Below are positions 17,234 through 25,184 of a stretch of DNA of 42,854 bases, in pieces. Numbering within the stretch: the first letter of the stretch is position 1; each line of letters opens with the position of its first letter. A program made the position numbers and the translations under genes. Source of the DNA: Planctomycetota bacterium (lineage in GTDB: Bacteria > Planctomycetota > UBA1135); contig RFGR01000081.1 in the NCBI GenBank assembly GCA_003696625.1, positions 1-42,854 on the forward strand, written 5' to 3'. The notes under the pieces are model-generated. The model saw only the letters and a list, made by a program, of their open reading frames with translations. It had not been told where the DNA came from and made no database searches.

Positions 17234-17800
17234 TCAAACCGGAGCCGGCCAGAAGCCGGCGAAGCAACCGGCCAGGACCAGAGCGTAGACCAACCCGTCG
17301 AAGACGAACTTCAAGGTGATCGAGAGGGGCTGCCCCTTCCAGATCGAATCCTGCAGGGCCGGGATCCCGTAGGCGAGGAAGCCGAGGCCGCCGGCGAGCC
17401 GGAACACGGCCAGGTAGTCGGCCCCGGCCGGCACCGCGTGCCAGAGCACGTAGCCGGCGAAGATTCCGATCAGGAGCGTGAACAGGAACCAGTGGAGCAG
17501 GCTGCGGCCCATCCGGATCGGACCGTTCGGAAGCACGGTCATCCAACCGACCGGGCCGCGGCGGTACTTCTCCTGCATCTCCTCGCCGGCCGCGTCCTGG
17601 ATCGAGGCCGGGCAGGGGAACAGGTAGACGCCGCGCTCGACGCCGTGCTCGCGCATCGCCGCCAGGAGTTCCTCCTCGCCGGGCAGCCGGCGATGGTCGC
17701 CCCGGTGGAAGGGCAAGACGATGTGCAGGAGCGAACTGGCGACGAAAACCAGCACCGCGGAGAGGAGGATCGGCAACCACAGGGCGGTGAGGAAATCCAT
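17234..17800 (-). CDS. Conserved planctomycete-type membrane protein
   Basis: A 188-residue membrane protein with about four helices: residues ~5-30 (ALWLPILLSAVLVFVASSLLHIVLP), ~110-135, ~140-165 and ~165-185. Between helices 1 and 2 lies a conserved soluble loop: HRGDHRRLPGEEEL, YLFPCP and KYRRGPVGWMTVLPNGPIRMG. I recognise this arrangement (first helix, H-R-x-D-x-x-x-LP, then GPVG and a late LKFVFDGLVYAL) as a recurrent uncharacterised family in planctomycetes and acidobacteria, but I cannot name a function. The ATG at 17798-17800 has GGAGG five bases upstream, a strong site by the standards of this window. It diverges from the secreted-protein gene across 186 bases and leads into the sirtuin gene. 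Confidence 0.75.
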   Translation of the reverse strand: MDFLTALWLPILLSAVLVFVASSLLHIVLPFHRGDHRRLPGEEELLAAMREHGVERGVYLFPCPASIQDAAGEEMQEKYRRGPVGWMTVLPNGPIRMGRSLLHWFLFTLLIGIFAGYVLWHAVPAGADYLAVFRLAGGLGFLAYGIPALQDSIWKGQPLSITLKFVFDGLVYALVLAGCFAGFWPAPV

Positions 17801-17929
17801 CGAAGCCTCCGGTCGAGGGAAGAGCCGGCTGATGCGGACCGGCCGCCACCAGGATGAGGCCCGGCCCCGAACCGGACAAGCACCCGCCCGCGGGCCGCAG
17901 GAACCGCGGCGAAGGGCCGGAGAACCGGG

Positions 17930-17935
17930 TAGGAT
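17930..17935 (+). promoter_or_regulatory. Possible -10 hexamer TAGGAT before the secreted-protein gene
   Basis: TAGGAT on the plus strand, 51 bases before the ATG at 17987, in the 186-base divergent gap. No -35 match stands out, and I see nothing else in this gap. Confidence 0.25.
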
Positions 17936-17986
17936 CGGGTGTCGGCGTCCCGCCGAGGCCCCCGGATTCCACCTCCTCCCCCTGTC

Positions 17987-19405
17987 ATGGCTCAGAGACT
18001 CTTCCCCTTCCTCTCCGCCCTCGCCCTGCTGGCGAGCGCTCTCCCCGCCCAGACCGTCCTGCTCACCGAGGACTTCAACGCCGGCCTGATGCCCCCCGCC
18101 GGGTGGGTCGAAGGCAACAACGGCAACAGCCTCGGTTGGGAGATCGAAGGCGCCGGCCTCGGAGTCCTGGCGGCTTCGAACCACGCCTTCCACGACGACT
18201 TCTTCGGCTACAACGACAACTACCTGATGACCCCCCAGCTCAACCTGAGCGGGGTCACCCAGGCCTTCGCCTACTGCGACCAGGGGGTCACCTTCGCCTC
18301 CTGGCGCGATCACCACTACGTCGACGTCTCGCTCGACAACGGGGTCACCTTCATCAACCTGGTCGACGACCTGGCCGGCGACGGCTATTCGGTTCTCAAC
18401 GTCGACCTCAGTGCCTACGTTGGCAACCCAGGCGTGAACGTCTCCTACCACTACACCGGCGACTACGCTTCGGAATGGGAGCTGGACAACGTCGTCGTCG
18501 ACGACGTCGGCCCGCCGCCGCCGCCGCCGGCCTGGCCGAACCTGCCGACCGCCTTCGTTCCCGCCGCCAACTACGGCGACGACTTCGAAACCTACGCCGG
18601 GGTCGTGCCGCCGCACATGGCGGTCAACGAACTCGACGCGGTGTTCGGCCAGCCCGACCCGGAGGCCTGGTGCAACATCGGCCAGCACGCCCCGGCGCTC
18701 TCGACCACCTCGGGCATCTACTGCCTGGAGATGGGCCTGGACCCGAACTCGAACAACTATCACGACGTCCGCAACGGCCTGGTCATCGGCCTGAACGGCG
18801 CCGGCGTCGCCAACCTGGACATGGACTTCCAGGCCATCGATCACGGCGACGAGACCGACCCCTGGGACGGCGTCTGGGTCTCCGACAACGGCATCGACTG
18901 GTACCAGTCCTACGGCCCCTGGACGCCGCTCCTGAGCACCTGGCAGGCCGTCACCGGGGTCAACCTCGACGCGGTCGGGGCCAACACCCAAGGTGACTTC
19001 TATCTGTTGTTCGCCCAGGACGACAACTTCCCCTACGGCTACCTGGACGGCATCGGGATCGACGACATCTCGATCAACGGCGGCACTCCGACCGGCCCCT
19101 ACCTGTCGGTGGCCAATCTGGTGGCCGGCGGCGTCACCACGATCTCGGTCCAGTTCGCCACCCCGAACGGCATCGTCCGACACGGCTACTCGCTCGCCGG
19201 CGGCGGCCCGATCTCGACCCCCTACGGCGACTTGCTCCTCAGCCCGCCCTACGTCGAGCTGCCGCCGCTGACCGCCGACTCGGCCGGCAACGCCAGCATC
19301 TCGCTGCCGGTGCCGCCGCCGGCGGCCGGCGCCACGGTCTGGCTCCACGCCTTTGACCTCGGCAGCCTGACCTTCTCGAACGGAGTCACGGCCGTCGTCC
19401 AGTAA
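17987..19405 (+). CDS. Secreted protein with two jelly-roll (choice-of-anchor J-like) modules
   Basis: A 472-residue secreted protein. The signal peptide is LFPFLSALALLASALPA with probable cleavage before QTV. Module 1 (about 25-175) opens LLTEDFNAGLMPPAGW, with Asn/Asp/Tyr-rich strands and WELDNVVVDDV, like choice-of-anchor J or MAM-type jelly rolls. A Pro linker (PPPPPPAWPNLP) leads to module 2 (about 185-365), which repeats the plan (NYGDDFETYAG to YLDGIGIDDISI). The last ~100 residues (YLSVANLVAGG, HGYSLAGGGPISTPYGDLLLSPPYVELPPLTADSAGNASISLPVPP, FSNGVTAVVQ) match a C-terminal beta domain I associate with many secreted planctomycete proteins, perhaps for secretion or surface attachment. 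Codon use is AT-richer than neighbours because of the Asn/Tyr content. The stop is TAA, followed by a strong hairpin. No enzymatic motif is seen. Confidence 0.7.
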   Translation: MAQRLFPFLSALALLASALPAQTVLLTEDFNAGLMPPAGWVEGNNGNSLGWEIEGAGLGVLAASNHAFHDDFFGYNDNYLMTPQLNLSGVTQAFAYCDQGVTFASWRDHHYVDVSLDNGVTFINLVDDLAGDGYSVLNVDLSAYVGNPGVNVSYHYTGDYASEWELDNVVVDDVGPPPPPPAWPNLPTAFVPAANYGDDFETYAGVVPPHMAVNELDAVFGQPDPEAWCNIGQHAPALSTTSGIYCLEMGLDPNSNNYHDVRNGLVIGLNGAGVANLDMDFQAIDHGDETDPWDGVWVSDNGIDWYQSYGPWTPLLSTWQAVTGVNLDAVGANTQGDFYLLFAQDDNFPYGYLDGIGIDDISINGGTPTGPYLSVANLVAGGVTTISVQFATPNGIVRHGYSLAGGGPISTPYGDLLLSPPYVELPPLTADSAGNASISLPVPPPAAGATVWLHAFDLGSLTFSNGVTAVVQ

Positions 19406-19424
19406 CCGCCGTCGGCTCCGATCC

Positions 19425-19453
19425 GGGCGGGCGGGGCGAGGCCCCGCCCGCCC
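19425..19453. terminator. Bidirectional hairpin between convergent genes
   Basis: A perfect 13-base inverted repeat (19425-19437 with 19441-19453; arm GGGCGGGCGGGGC) with a 3-base GAG loop. It lies 20 bases after the stop of the secreted-protein gene and directly abuts the stop of the convergent sulfatase gene. It has no T tract, but its position and stability fit a shared terminator. Confidence 0.65.
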
Positions 19454-20929
19454 TCATTCCTTCGCCGCCGGCGGCAGCGGCGCCTGCGGGTCGCCGCTGC
19501 CGGCCATCCAGCCGGCCAGCAGCGCCTCGAGCCGAGCCCGAAGGGGGGCGAGGTCCGGATCCCCCGCGCGGTCGTGCAGCTCCCAGGGATCGGCGACGAG
19601 GTCGAACAGATCGATCTCGCCGCTGTGCAGGTAGCGGACCAGCTTCCAGCGCCCGCTGCGGACGCAGCGGATGCCGCGCCGACCGCCGGCATCCGGGGTG
19701 TAGGCACCGAAGAGCTGCGGCAGCCCGGACTCGGTCTCGCCCCGGGCGAGGGCGGCGAAGGAGAAGCGACGGACCGCCGGCGGCGGCTCGATCCCGGCCA
19801 GCTCGCACAGAGTCGAGCCGATCCCGTGCAGGTAGACGAAGGCGTCGCTGCGGCGGCCGGCCGGGAGCCCGGGACCGGCCAGGAGCAGGGGAACCCGCCA
19901 CGAGGCCTGGTCGAGGTTCTGCTTGCCCATCAAGCCGTGCTCCCCGAGCGACAGACCGTGATCGCTGGTGAAGGCGATGATCGTGTTCTGGCGCAGGCCG
20001 AGCTCGTCGAGCAGGGCCAGCAGCCGACCGAGGCGGTGGTCGATGTGGGCGGTCATCGCCAGCCAGGCCGCCCGCTCCCGGCGCAGCAGCGACGGGTCGC
20101 GCGGCGGCGGGAACACCTGCTCGTCCCGGACCTGAAGATCGCCGGTGTCCCGGGTCGGCGCCGGCGCGGTGTTCGGCGGCAGCGGCAGGTCGCCGGCGGC
20201 GACCGCCTCCAACCAGCGGCGCGGGGCGTGCCGCGGGTCGTGCGGCGCGGTCGTGGCCAGCCAGAGGAAGAAGGGCCGTTCCGGATCGCGCCGGCGCAGG
20301 AAGTCCTCGGCGGCGGCGAAGAACAAGTCCGTGCTCCAGCCCTCGCCCCGGTACCGACGCCGGGCGCCGGTCTCCGGATCGATCGAAACCAGTTCCGGGT
20401 CGCGCTGGCCGAGTTCGATCGCCGGATCGCCGACGCCGCCCGGAGAACGCTCGTTGTAGGGCAGCATGCCGCCGAGGAACACCGCCTCGGCCCGTTCGAA
20501 GCCGCGGCGCAGGGCCGCTTCGCCGTTGTGCCACTTGCCGGTGGCGAAGGTCTGCCAGCCGGCGGCGCGGAACAGCTCCGGAATCAACGGGTCGGCGGTG
20601 TCGAGTTCGCTGGTGGCCCGGTAGTCGTACCGGCCCGGGGTCACCGACCAGAGCGGCCGGCCGGTCAGGATCATCGCCCGGCTGACGGTGCAGATCGCGC
20701 CGCTGAAACCGCCTTGGTGCACCGCCCCCGCCAGCACCACCCCGGCCTCGGCCAGAGCGTCGAGGGTAGGCGTGCGAGCGCCGGCGCCGCCGGCGAAGCC
20801 GCAGGCCTCGACCCCGGCGTCGTCGGCGAGGACGAAGATCACGTTCGGCCGCGGATCCGGCCGCCGAGCGGTGGTCCGATCCGATCCCGGCGTCAGCAAC
20901 AGGAGCAGGACGAGAGGGAGGAGGCGCAC
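19454..20929 (-). CDS. Sulfatase with unusual CTVSR active-site motif
   Basis: A 491-residue S1-type sulfatase, exported by the signal LLPLVLLLLLTPG. Metal-binding Asp pair ADDAGVE (residues 35-41), GKWHNG, TTAPHDPRHAP, TSDHGLSLGEHGLMGKQN and SGRWKLVRYLHSGEIDLFDLVADPWELHD identify the family. GKQN with the C-terminal subdomain resembles the heparan/choline-sulfatase-like branch. The formylglycine position is C80-T-V-S-R84, with Val where Pro or Ala normally stands, so maturation by the formylglycine machinery may be affected or use another route. The start is GTG at 20927-20929; a nearby upstream ATG is out of frame. CAAGAT six bases upstream is a weak -10 candidate. It diverges from the ABC-F gene with 36 bases between them. 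Confidence 0.85.
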   Translation of the reverse strand: MRLLPLVLLLLLTPGSDRTTARRPDPRPNVIFVLADDAGVEACGFAGGAGARTPTLDALAEAGVVLAGAVHQGGFSGAICTVSRAMILTGRPLWSVTPGRYDYRATSELDTADPLIPELFRAAGWQTFATGKWHNGEAALRRGFERAEAVFLGGMLPYNERSPGGVGDPAIELGQRDPELVSIDPETGARRRYRGEGWSTDLFFAAAEDFLRRRDPERPFFLWLATTAPHDPRHAPRRWLEAVAAGDLPLPPNTAPAPTRDTGDLQVRDEQVFPPPRDPSLLRRERAAWLAMTAHIDHRLGRLLALLDELGLRQNTIIAFTSDHGLSLGEHGLMGKQNLDQASWRVPLLLAGPGLPAGRRSDAFVYLHGIGSTLCELAGIEPPPAVRRFSFAALARGETESGLPQLFGAYTPDAGGRRGIRCVRSGRWKLVRYLHSGEIDLFDLVADPWELHDRAGDPDLAPLRARLEALLAGWMAGSGDPQAPLPPAAKE

Positions 20930-20935
20930 GCCGCC

Positions 20936-20954
20936 ATCTTGCCACGCCTAGACT
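20936..20954. promoter_or_regulatory. Compact divergent promoter region
   Basis: The 36 bases between the sulfatase GTG (minus) and the ABC-F ATG (plus) hold CAAGAT for the minus strand (20936-20941, six bases from GTG) and TAGACT for the plus strand (20949-20954, 11 bases from ATG). Both are -10-like. The space allows at most very short leaders. Confidence 0.3.
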
Positions 20955-20965
20955 GCCGGTCCGAC

Positions 20966-22879
20966 ATGGCTCTGATCACCCTGACCGGCGTCAGCAAGGC
21001 CTACGACCCACGCCGCCCCCTGCTCGAGCGGATCGACCTGGTCGTCGGCGAGGAGGATCGGATCGGCCTGATCGGCCCGAACGGCCACGGCAAGTCCACC
21101 TTGCTCCGAATCCTGGCCGGGCGCGAGCAACCGGACGCCGGCGAACGGGTCGCCCGCCGTGGCCTGCGCATCGGCTTCCTCGAGCAGGAACCGGTCCTGC
21201 CGCCGGAGGCCACGGTCCGGGAAGCGGTCCGGGCCGGGTTGCCCGGACGCCGGGAGCTGCTTGCCCTCCTGGAAGAACTCTGGGCGGAGCTGGCCAGGCC
21301 GGACCTCGACGACGCCGCCCAGGCCCGGCTCGCCCGGCGCCAGGAGGAGCTCCAGGATCGCCTGGACCGCCTCGGCGGCCACGAAGTCGAGCACCGGATC
21401 GAGGCCGCCATCGACGGCCTCGGCCTGACCGACCCCGACGCCCGCTGCAGCCGCCTCTCCGGCGGCGAGGCAAGGCGGGCGGCGCTGGCCCGGCTGCTGG
21501 TCGGAGAACCCGATCTCCTGCTCCTGGACGAGCCGACCAACCACCTCGACGCCTTCGTGGTCGCCTGGCTCGAGGAGCGGCTCCTCGCCCTGCGGCGGCC
21601 CCTGGTCCTGGTCAGCCACGACCGCTGGCTGCTCGACCGGGTGGCGGATCGGATCGTGGAGATCGACCGTGGGCGCCTCTTCGCCACCGCCGGCGGCTAC
21701 CGGCGCCACCTCGAGGAGCGGGCGGCCCGCCTCCAGGCCGAGGAGAAGACCGAGCGCTCCCGCCTGAACCTGCTCCGGCGGGAGACGGCCTGGATGAAGG
21801 CCGGGGCGCCGGCCCGCTCGACCAAGGCCCGGGCCCGGATCCGGCGCTTCCAGGATCTGGCGGCGGCGACTCCGACGCCGCCGCCGGACGAGTTGGAACT
21901 GGCCTTTCCGCCCGGGCCCCGCCTCGGCGCCCGGGTGCTGGAGCTGCGCGGCGTCAGCCACGCCTTCGCCGGTCGGACGGTCCTGCCGCCGCTGGATCTG
22001 CGGCTCGAGGCCGGCATGCGCCTCGGCGTGGTCGGCCCGAACGGCGCCGGCAAGACCACTCTGCTCCGCATCCTCCTCGGACGGCTGCAGCCGGACCGGG
22101 GCGAACGGATGGTCGGCGAGACGGTCCGGCTGGCGACCATCGACCAGCTCCGGGAAGACCTCGACCCGGACCAGACGGTGCTCGCGGCGGTCGCCGGCGC
22201 GGCCGATCACGTCGGGGTCGCCGGCCGCGCGGTCCACGCCAGCGCCTTCCTCGACCGATTCCTCTTTCCCGGCCGACAGAAGGAGACCCGGATCCGGGAC
22301 CTCTCCGGCGGCGAACGCGGCCGGGTGCTGCTGGCGAGGCTGATGATCCGCGGCGGCAACGTGCTGATCCTGGACGAGCCGACCAACGATCTCGACCTGC
22401 CGACCCTGCGGGCCCTCGAGGAGGCGCTGGTCGCCTTTCCGGGCGCGGTCGTCGTCGTCAGCCACGACCGCTGGTTCCTGGATCGGGTGGCGACCCACCT
22501 CCTCCACCTCGACGGACGCGGGGGCGTCCGCCTCCACGCCGGCGACTTCCGCTCGCTGCTGGCGCGGGAGGCCGCCGAGGTCCGGGCGACTCCGGAGCGG
22601 TCCTCGCCTCCCGCCCCGCCGAGGCCGCGGCCGCCGGCCGAACGCCCGGCCCGGCTGAGCTGGCGCGAACGCCGTGAGCTGGAGGAGCTGCTCGAACGGA
22701 TCGACCGGCGGGAGAGCGAACTGGCCGCGATCGACGCCGAGCTGGGCGATCCCGAGACCTATCGCGGCGATCCGGAGCGGATCCGCCGGCTGCGGGAGCG
22801 GCGGCGCCACGCCGAGGAAAGCCTGGCCGCCGACCTGGCCCGCTGGGAGGAGCTGGCCTCCCGCGAGGAGGCCGGCTGA
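20966..22879 (+). CDS. uup: ABC-F family ATPase, Uup-type
   Basis: A 637-residue soluble protein with two ABC ATPase domains and no membrane segments. Domain 1 has Walker A GPNGHGKS (37-44), signature LSGGEARR and Walker B LLLLDEPTNHLD. Domain 2 has GPNGAGKT, LSGGERGRV and VLILDEPTNDLD. The interdomain linker contains AWMKAGAPARSTKARARIRR, the Uup/EttA-like P-site tRNA interaction motif, in its Uup form. The C-terminal ~75 residues (WRERRELEELLERIDRRESELAAIDAELG to EELASREEAG) form the coiled-coil domain typical of Uup. ABC-F proteins act on ribosomes, and Uup also affects transposon excision in E. coli. The ATG at 20966-20968 starts exactly at the domain; the large open frame upstream is antisense to the sulfatase. 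Confidence 0.9.
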   Translation: MALITLTGVSKAYDPRRPLLERIDLVVGEEDRIGLIGPNGHGKSTLLRILAGREQPDAGERVARRGLRIGFLEQEPVLPPEATVREAVRAGLPGRRELLALLEELWAELARPDLDDAAQARLARRQEELQDRLDRLGGHEVEHRIEAAIDGLGLTDPDARCSRLSGGEARRAALARLLVGEPDLLLLDEPTNHLDAFVVAWLEERLLALRRPLVLVSHDRWLLDRVADRIVEIDRGRLFATAGGYRRHLEERAARLQAEEKTERSRLNLLRRETAWMKAGAPARSTKARARIRRFQDLAAATPTPPPDELELAFPPGPRLGARVLELRGVSHAFAGRTVLPPLDLRLEAGMRLGVVGPNGAGKTTLLRILLGRLQPDRGERMVGETVRLATIDQLREDLDPDQTVLAAVAGAADHVGVAGRAVHASAFLDRFLFPGRQKETRIRDLSGGERGRVLLARLMIRGGNVLILDEPTNDLDLPTLRALEEALVAFPGAVVVVSHDRWFLDRVATHLLHLDGRGGVRLHAGDFRSLLAREAAEVRATPERSSPPAPPRPRPPAERPARLSWRERRELEELLERIDRRESELAAIDAELGDPETYRGDPERIRRLRERRRHAEESLAADLARWEELASREEAG

Positions 22880-22886
22880 GGCCGAT

Positions 22887-24320
22887 TCAGACCTCTTCCG
22901 GCACCTCGAAGCCGGGCCGCGGCGGCCGCCGGAGCAGCCGATCGGCTTCCTCGGCGCGAGGGCCGCGGAAGCGCTCGGAGCCGCCGTCGAAGGTCAGCTC
23001 GGGCCCGACGACCAGTCGGGTGTCGGCGGCCGGCAGGCCGTTCGCCGCCAGGTGTTCGGCCATGCGGCCGAAGGCGTCGGCGGCGGCCGAGCCGGCCGGG
23101 AAGGCCCCGGCCGCGTCGGCCAGCAGCCGCTCCTCGCCGAGCCGCCAGGAGACGTTGGCCAGGTGTCCCATCGCCGCCGACAAGTGTCCTTCGCTCGGCG
23201 GCGCGTGCACCGCCGCCGGCGCGTCGGAGCGGACGGCGGCCAGAAAGTCGGCGAAGTGGTCGCCCCGGCCGCGGAACTCCCGCAGCGGCTTGCCGTCGGG
23301 ATCGAAGGCCTGCAGCCGCTCGTAGCTGGCGCTGACCAGGAAGCCCTTCTCTCCCTCGAAGACGACGCCGATCGAGGCGCCGCGCCAGGCCTTGGTCTCC
23401 AGGCCGCGGACCTCGAACACCACCTCGCGGTCACCGTAGTCGAGCAGCGCGAGCTGGGTGTTCGGAGTCTCGCCGTCGTCGTCGTAGCCGAGCCGGCCGC
23501 CGACGCTGCGCACCCGCAGCGGATGACGGTCGAGGCCCAAGCCCCAGCGGGCGATGTCCATCTGGTGGACGCCTTGGTTGCCGATGTCGCCGTTGCCGGT
23601 GTTCCAGACCCAGTGCCAGTCGTAGTGGAGGTTGCGGCGCATGAGCGGCAGCAACGCCGCCGGCCCGGTCCAGAGGTCGTAGTCGATCGTCGGCGGCGGC
23701 TGCTGCGGGCCGTCCACCTTGCCGATGCTCTGGCGCCGCTTGTAACACAGCCCCCAGGCCAGCCGCACCTCGCCCAAGCCGCCTTCCCGCAACCACTGCA
23801 TGGCCTCGCGCGTGGCCGGCTGGGAGCGGGCCTGAGTGCCGACCTGGACCACCTTTCGATACTTCGCCGCCGCGTCGACCAGCTTCCGACCCTCGAACAG
23901 GACGTGGCTCATCGGCTTCTCGACGTAGACGTGCTTGCCGGCCTGGAGGGCCCAAATCGCCGCCAGGGAATGCCAGTGGTTCGGGGTGGCGATGGTGACG
24001 GCGTCGATCGAATCGTCGTCGAGCAGCCGACGCAGGTCCTTGACGTAGCGGGCGTCGGGGACGGACTTCATCGCCGGTCCGATCACTCCCTCGTCGCAGT
24101 CGCAGATCACGGCGACCTCGGCCTCGGGCAGGTTCTTGAAGCCGCCGATGTGAGCACGACCGCGGCCGCGGACCCCGATCACGCCGAGGCGCACACGCTC
24201 GTTGGGACCGGGCCGCCGGCCGCGGACGCGGGAGAAGACGGGCGCAGCCGGGGCCGCCGCGGCCATCGCGGCGGTCAACAGACTGCGGCCCAGGAAACGA
24301 CGCCGGCTGGTCTCGTCCAT
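22887..24320 (-). CDS. Gfo/Idh/MocA-family oxidoreductase with Tat signal
   Basis: A 477-residue NAD(P)-dependent oxidoreductase, probably exported by the Tat system: SRRRFLG (residues 5-11) followed by a hydrophobic Ala-rich stretch. The Rossmann domain begins VRLGVIGVRGRG, with CDCDEG after strand 2. The family catalytic motif VEKPMSH follows TPNHWH. The C-terminal domain has DYDLWTGPA, HWVWNTGNGDIGNQGVHQMDIARWG and GDHFADFLAAVRS. This is the planctomycete/bacteroidete group associated with sugar or inositol oxidation. It converges on the ABC-F gene with seven bases between. TAAACT, nine bases before the ATG, is a possible -10. The substrate is unknown; neighbouring SUMF1-like, MocA and PmoA genes suggest a glycan-processing locus. 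Confidence 0.92.
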   Translation of the reverse strand: MDETSRRRFLGRSLLTAAMAAAAPAAPVFSRVRGRRPGPNERVRLGVIGVRGRGRAHIGGFKNLPEAEVAVICDCDEGVIGPAMKSVPDARYVKDLRRLLDDDSIDAVTIATPNHWHSLAAIWALQAGKHVYVEKPMSHVLFEGRKLVDAAAKYRKVVQVGTQARSQPATREAMQWLREGGLGEVRLAWGLCYKRRQSIGKVDGPQQPPPTIDYDLWTGPAALLPLMRRNLHYDWHWVWNTGNGDIGNQGVHQMDIARWGLGLDRHPLRVRSVGGRLGYDDDGETPNTQLALLDYGDREVVFEVRGLETKAWRGASIGVVFEGEKGFLVSASYERLQAFDPDGKPLREFRGRGDHFADFLAAVRSDAPAAVHAPPSEGHLSAAMGHLANVSWRLGEERLLADAAGAFPAGSAAADAFGRMAEHLAANGLPAADTRLVVGPELTFDGGSERFRGPRAEEADRLLRRPPRPGFEVPEEV

Positions 24321-24329
24321 CGTGGCTCG

Positions 24330-24335
24330 AGTTTA
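24330..24335 (-). promoter_or_regulatory. -10-like hexamer TAAACT before the Tat-type oxidoreductase gene
   Basis: TAAACT ends nine bases before the ATG at 24320, in the 39-base gap after the SUMF1-like gene. It is a looser TANNNT match. Confidence 0.3.
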
Positions 24336-24359
24336 GGCGCCGGTGCGGCCGTTCGTGCC

Positions 24360-25130
24360 TCAGAACTCCTGCTCGACCTCGGTGCCGTCCCAGAGGACCC
24401 GGAAGCCGAGGTGGTCGCCGCCCGGAATCCACCAGACACCGGGCGGAAAGTTCGGGTCCTCGAGGGTCCAGTCGTCGTCGAAGCGCAGTCGGGCCTCGGG
24501 CGTGACCCGTTCGGCCGGGTCCTTCCAAGAGCCGCCGCGCAGCACCGGCCGCTCCGGCTCTTCCGGCGACCAGGCATCGGCGCAGTACTCCCACAGGTTG
24601 CCGAGCATGTCGTAGAGGCCGCGCTCGTTCGGCGCCAAGCGGCCGACTTCCTGGGTCATGCCGCCGCTGTTCTCCGCGTACCAGGCGCGGTCCGTCAGCG
24701 GGCCGTCGCCGCCGCGGCCGCAGGCCAACGCCCATTCTTCCTCGGTCGGGAGGCGGAAGTGTCGGCCGGTGTTGAGCGACAACCACTCGCAGTACTTCCT
24801 GGCCGCGTTCCAGCTCATGCCGACCGCCGGCCGGCGGCCGGCGCCCCAGTCGCGGTCGTAGGGCGTCCAGTCGAGGGGCTTGCTCGGCTTCGAGACCGCG
24901 TCCGCTCCGGGCGGCGCCGCGCCCTCCCGTTCGAAGTCGCAGTAGAGGAGGTATTCGTCCCAGGTGACCTCGGTGCGGCCGATCCAGAATCCGCCCTCGG
25001 GGACCTCGATCAGATCGAAGCCGACCTCGCTGCCACGGATCCGCTGGTGGATCACGCGCGGCCCGTCTCGCCGATCGGGGGTCTGACAGGAGGCGAGGAG
25101 GCACAGGAGGAGGAGGGCGGTCCGGTCCAT
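24360..25130 (-). CDS. SUMF1/FGE-sulfatase-domain lipoprotein lacking the FGE cysteines
   Basis: A 256-residue lipoprotein: hydrophobic LLLLCLLASC with a canonical lipobox (LASC), then an FGE-sulfatase domain. Motifs are VPEGGFWIGRTEVTWDEYLLYCDF, RPAVGMSWNAARKYCEWLS, FRLPTEEEWALACRGGD-like, WYAENSGG, PNERGLYDMLGNLWEYCADAW, PVLRGGSWKDPAE and HLGFRVLWD. Genuine formylglycine-generating enzymes carry two copper-binding cysteines after GGS(W/F); this segment has none, so it is unlikely to mature sulfatases despite two sulfatase genes nearby. It is more likely one of the many structural or ligand-binding SUMF1 paralogues. The ATG at 25128-25130 was chosen; CAGAAT lies eight bases upstream. It diverges from a MocA oxidoreductase gene. 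Confidence 0.85.
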   Translation of the reverse strand: MDRTALLLLCLLASCQTPDRRDGPRVIHQRIRGSEVGFDLIEVPEGGFWIGRTEVTWDEYLLYCDFEREGAAPPGADAVSKPSKPLDWTPYDRDWGAGRRPAVGMSWNAARKYCEWLSLNTGRHFRLPTEEEWALACGRGGDGPLTDRAWYAENSGGMTQEVGRLAPNERGLYDMLGNLWEYCADAWSPEEPERPVLRGGSWKDPAERVTPEARLRFDDDWTLEDPNFPPGVWWIPGGDHLGFRVLWDGTEVEQEF

Positions 25131-25138
25131 CCGGCTGG

Positions 25139-25177
25139 ATTCTGGCCGCGCCGGCGGAAGCGGACCAGCGCTATCGT
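25139..25177. promoter_or_regulatory. Divergent promoter region between the SUMF1-like and MocA genes
   Basis: A 54-base gap with CAGAAT on the minus strand (25139-25144, eight bases before the SUMF1-like ATG) and TATCGT on the plus strand (25172-25177, seven bases before the GTG at 25185). Both placements fit leaderless starts. Confidence 0.3.
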
Positions 25178-25184
25178 GGCCGCC

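Noticed and set aside
18510-18530. CCG repeats (Pro runs) here and at 33040 and 36810 considered as repeat elements
   Set aside because: They encode short Pro linkers in frame and are ordinary for this base composition.
17803-19348. Minus-strand extension antisense to the secreted protein, with Val/Gly/Asp-rich sequence
   Set aside because: Its periodic Val-Asp-rich pattern comes from the complement of the Asp/Asn codons of the secreted protein; only the part from 17800 down encodes the membrane protein.
24360-25130. Calling the SUMF1-domain lipoprotein a sulfatase-activating formylglycine-generating enzyme
   Set aside because: The required cysteine pair after GGS(W/F) is absent.
22674-25184. 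Open frame extending the second MocA gene far upstream
   Set aside because: The upstream part is antisense to the first MocA and SUMF1-like genes; the real protein starts at GTG 25185 (or 25176) with a Tat-like leader.
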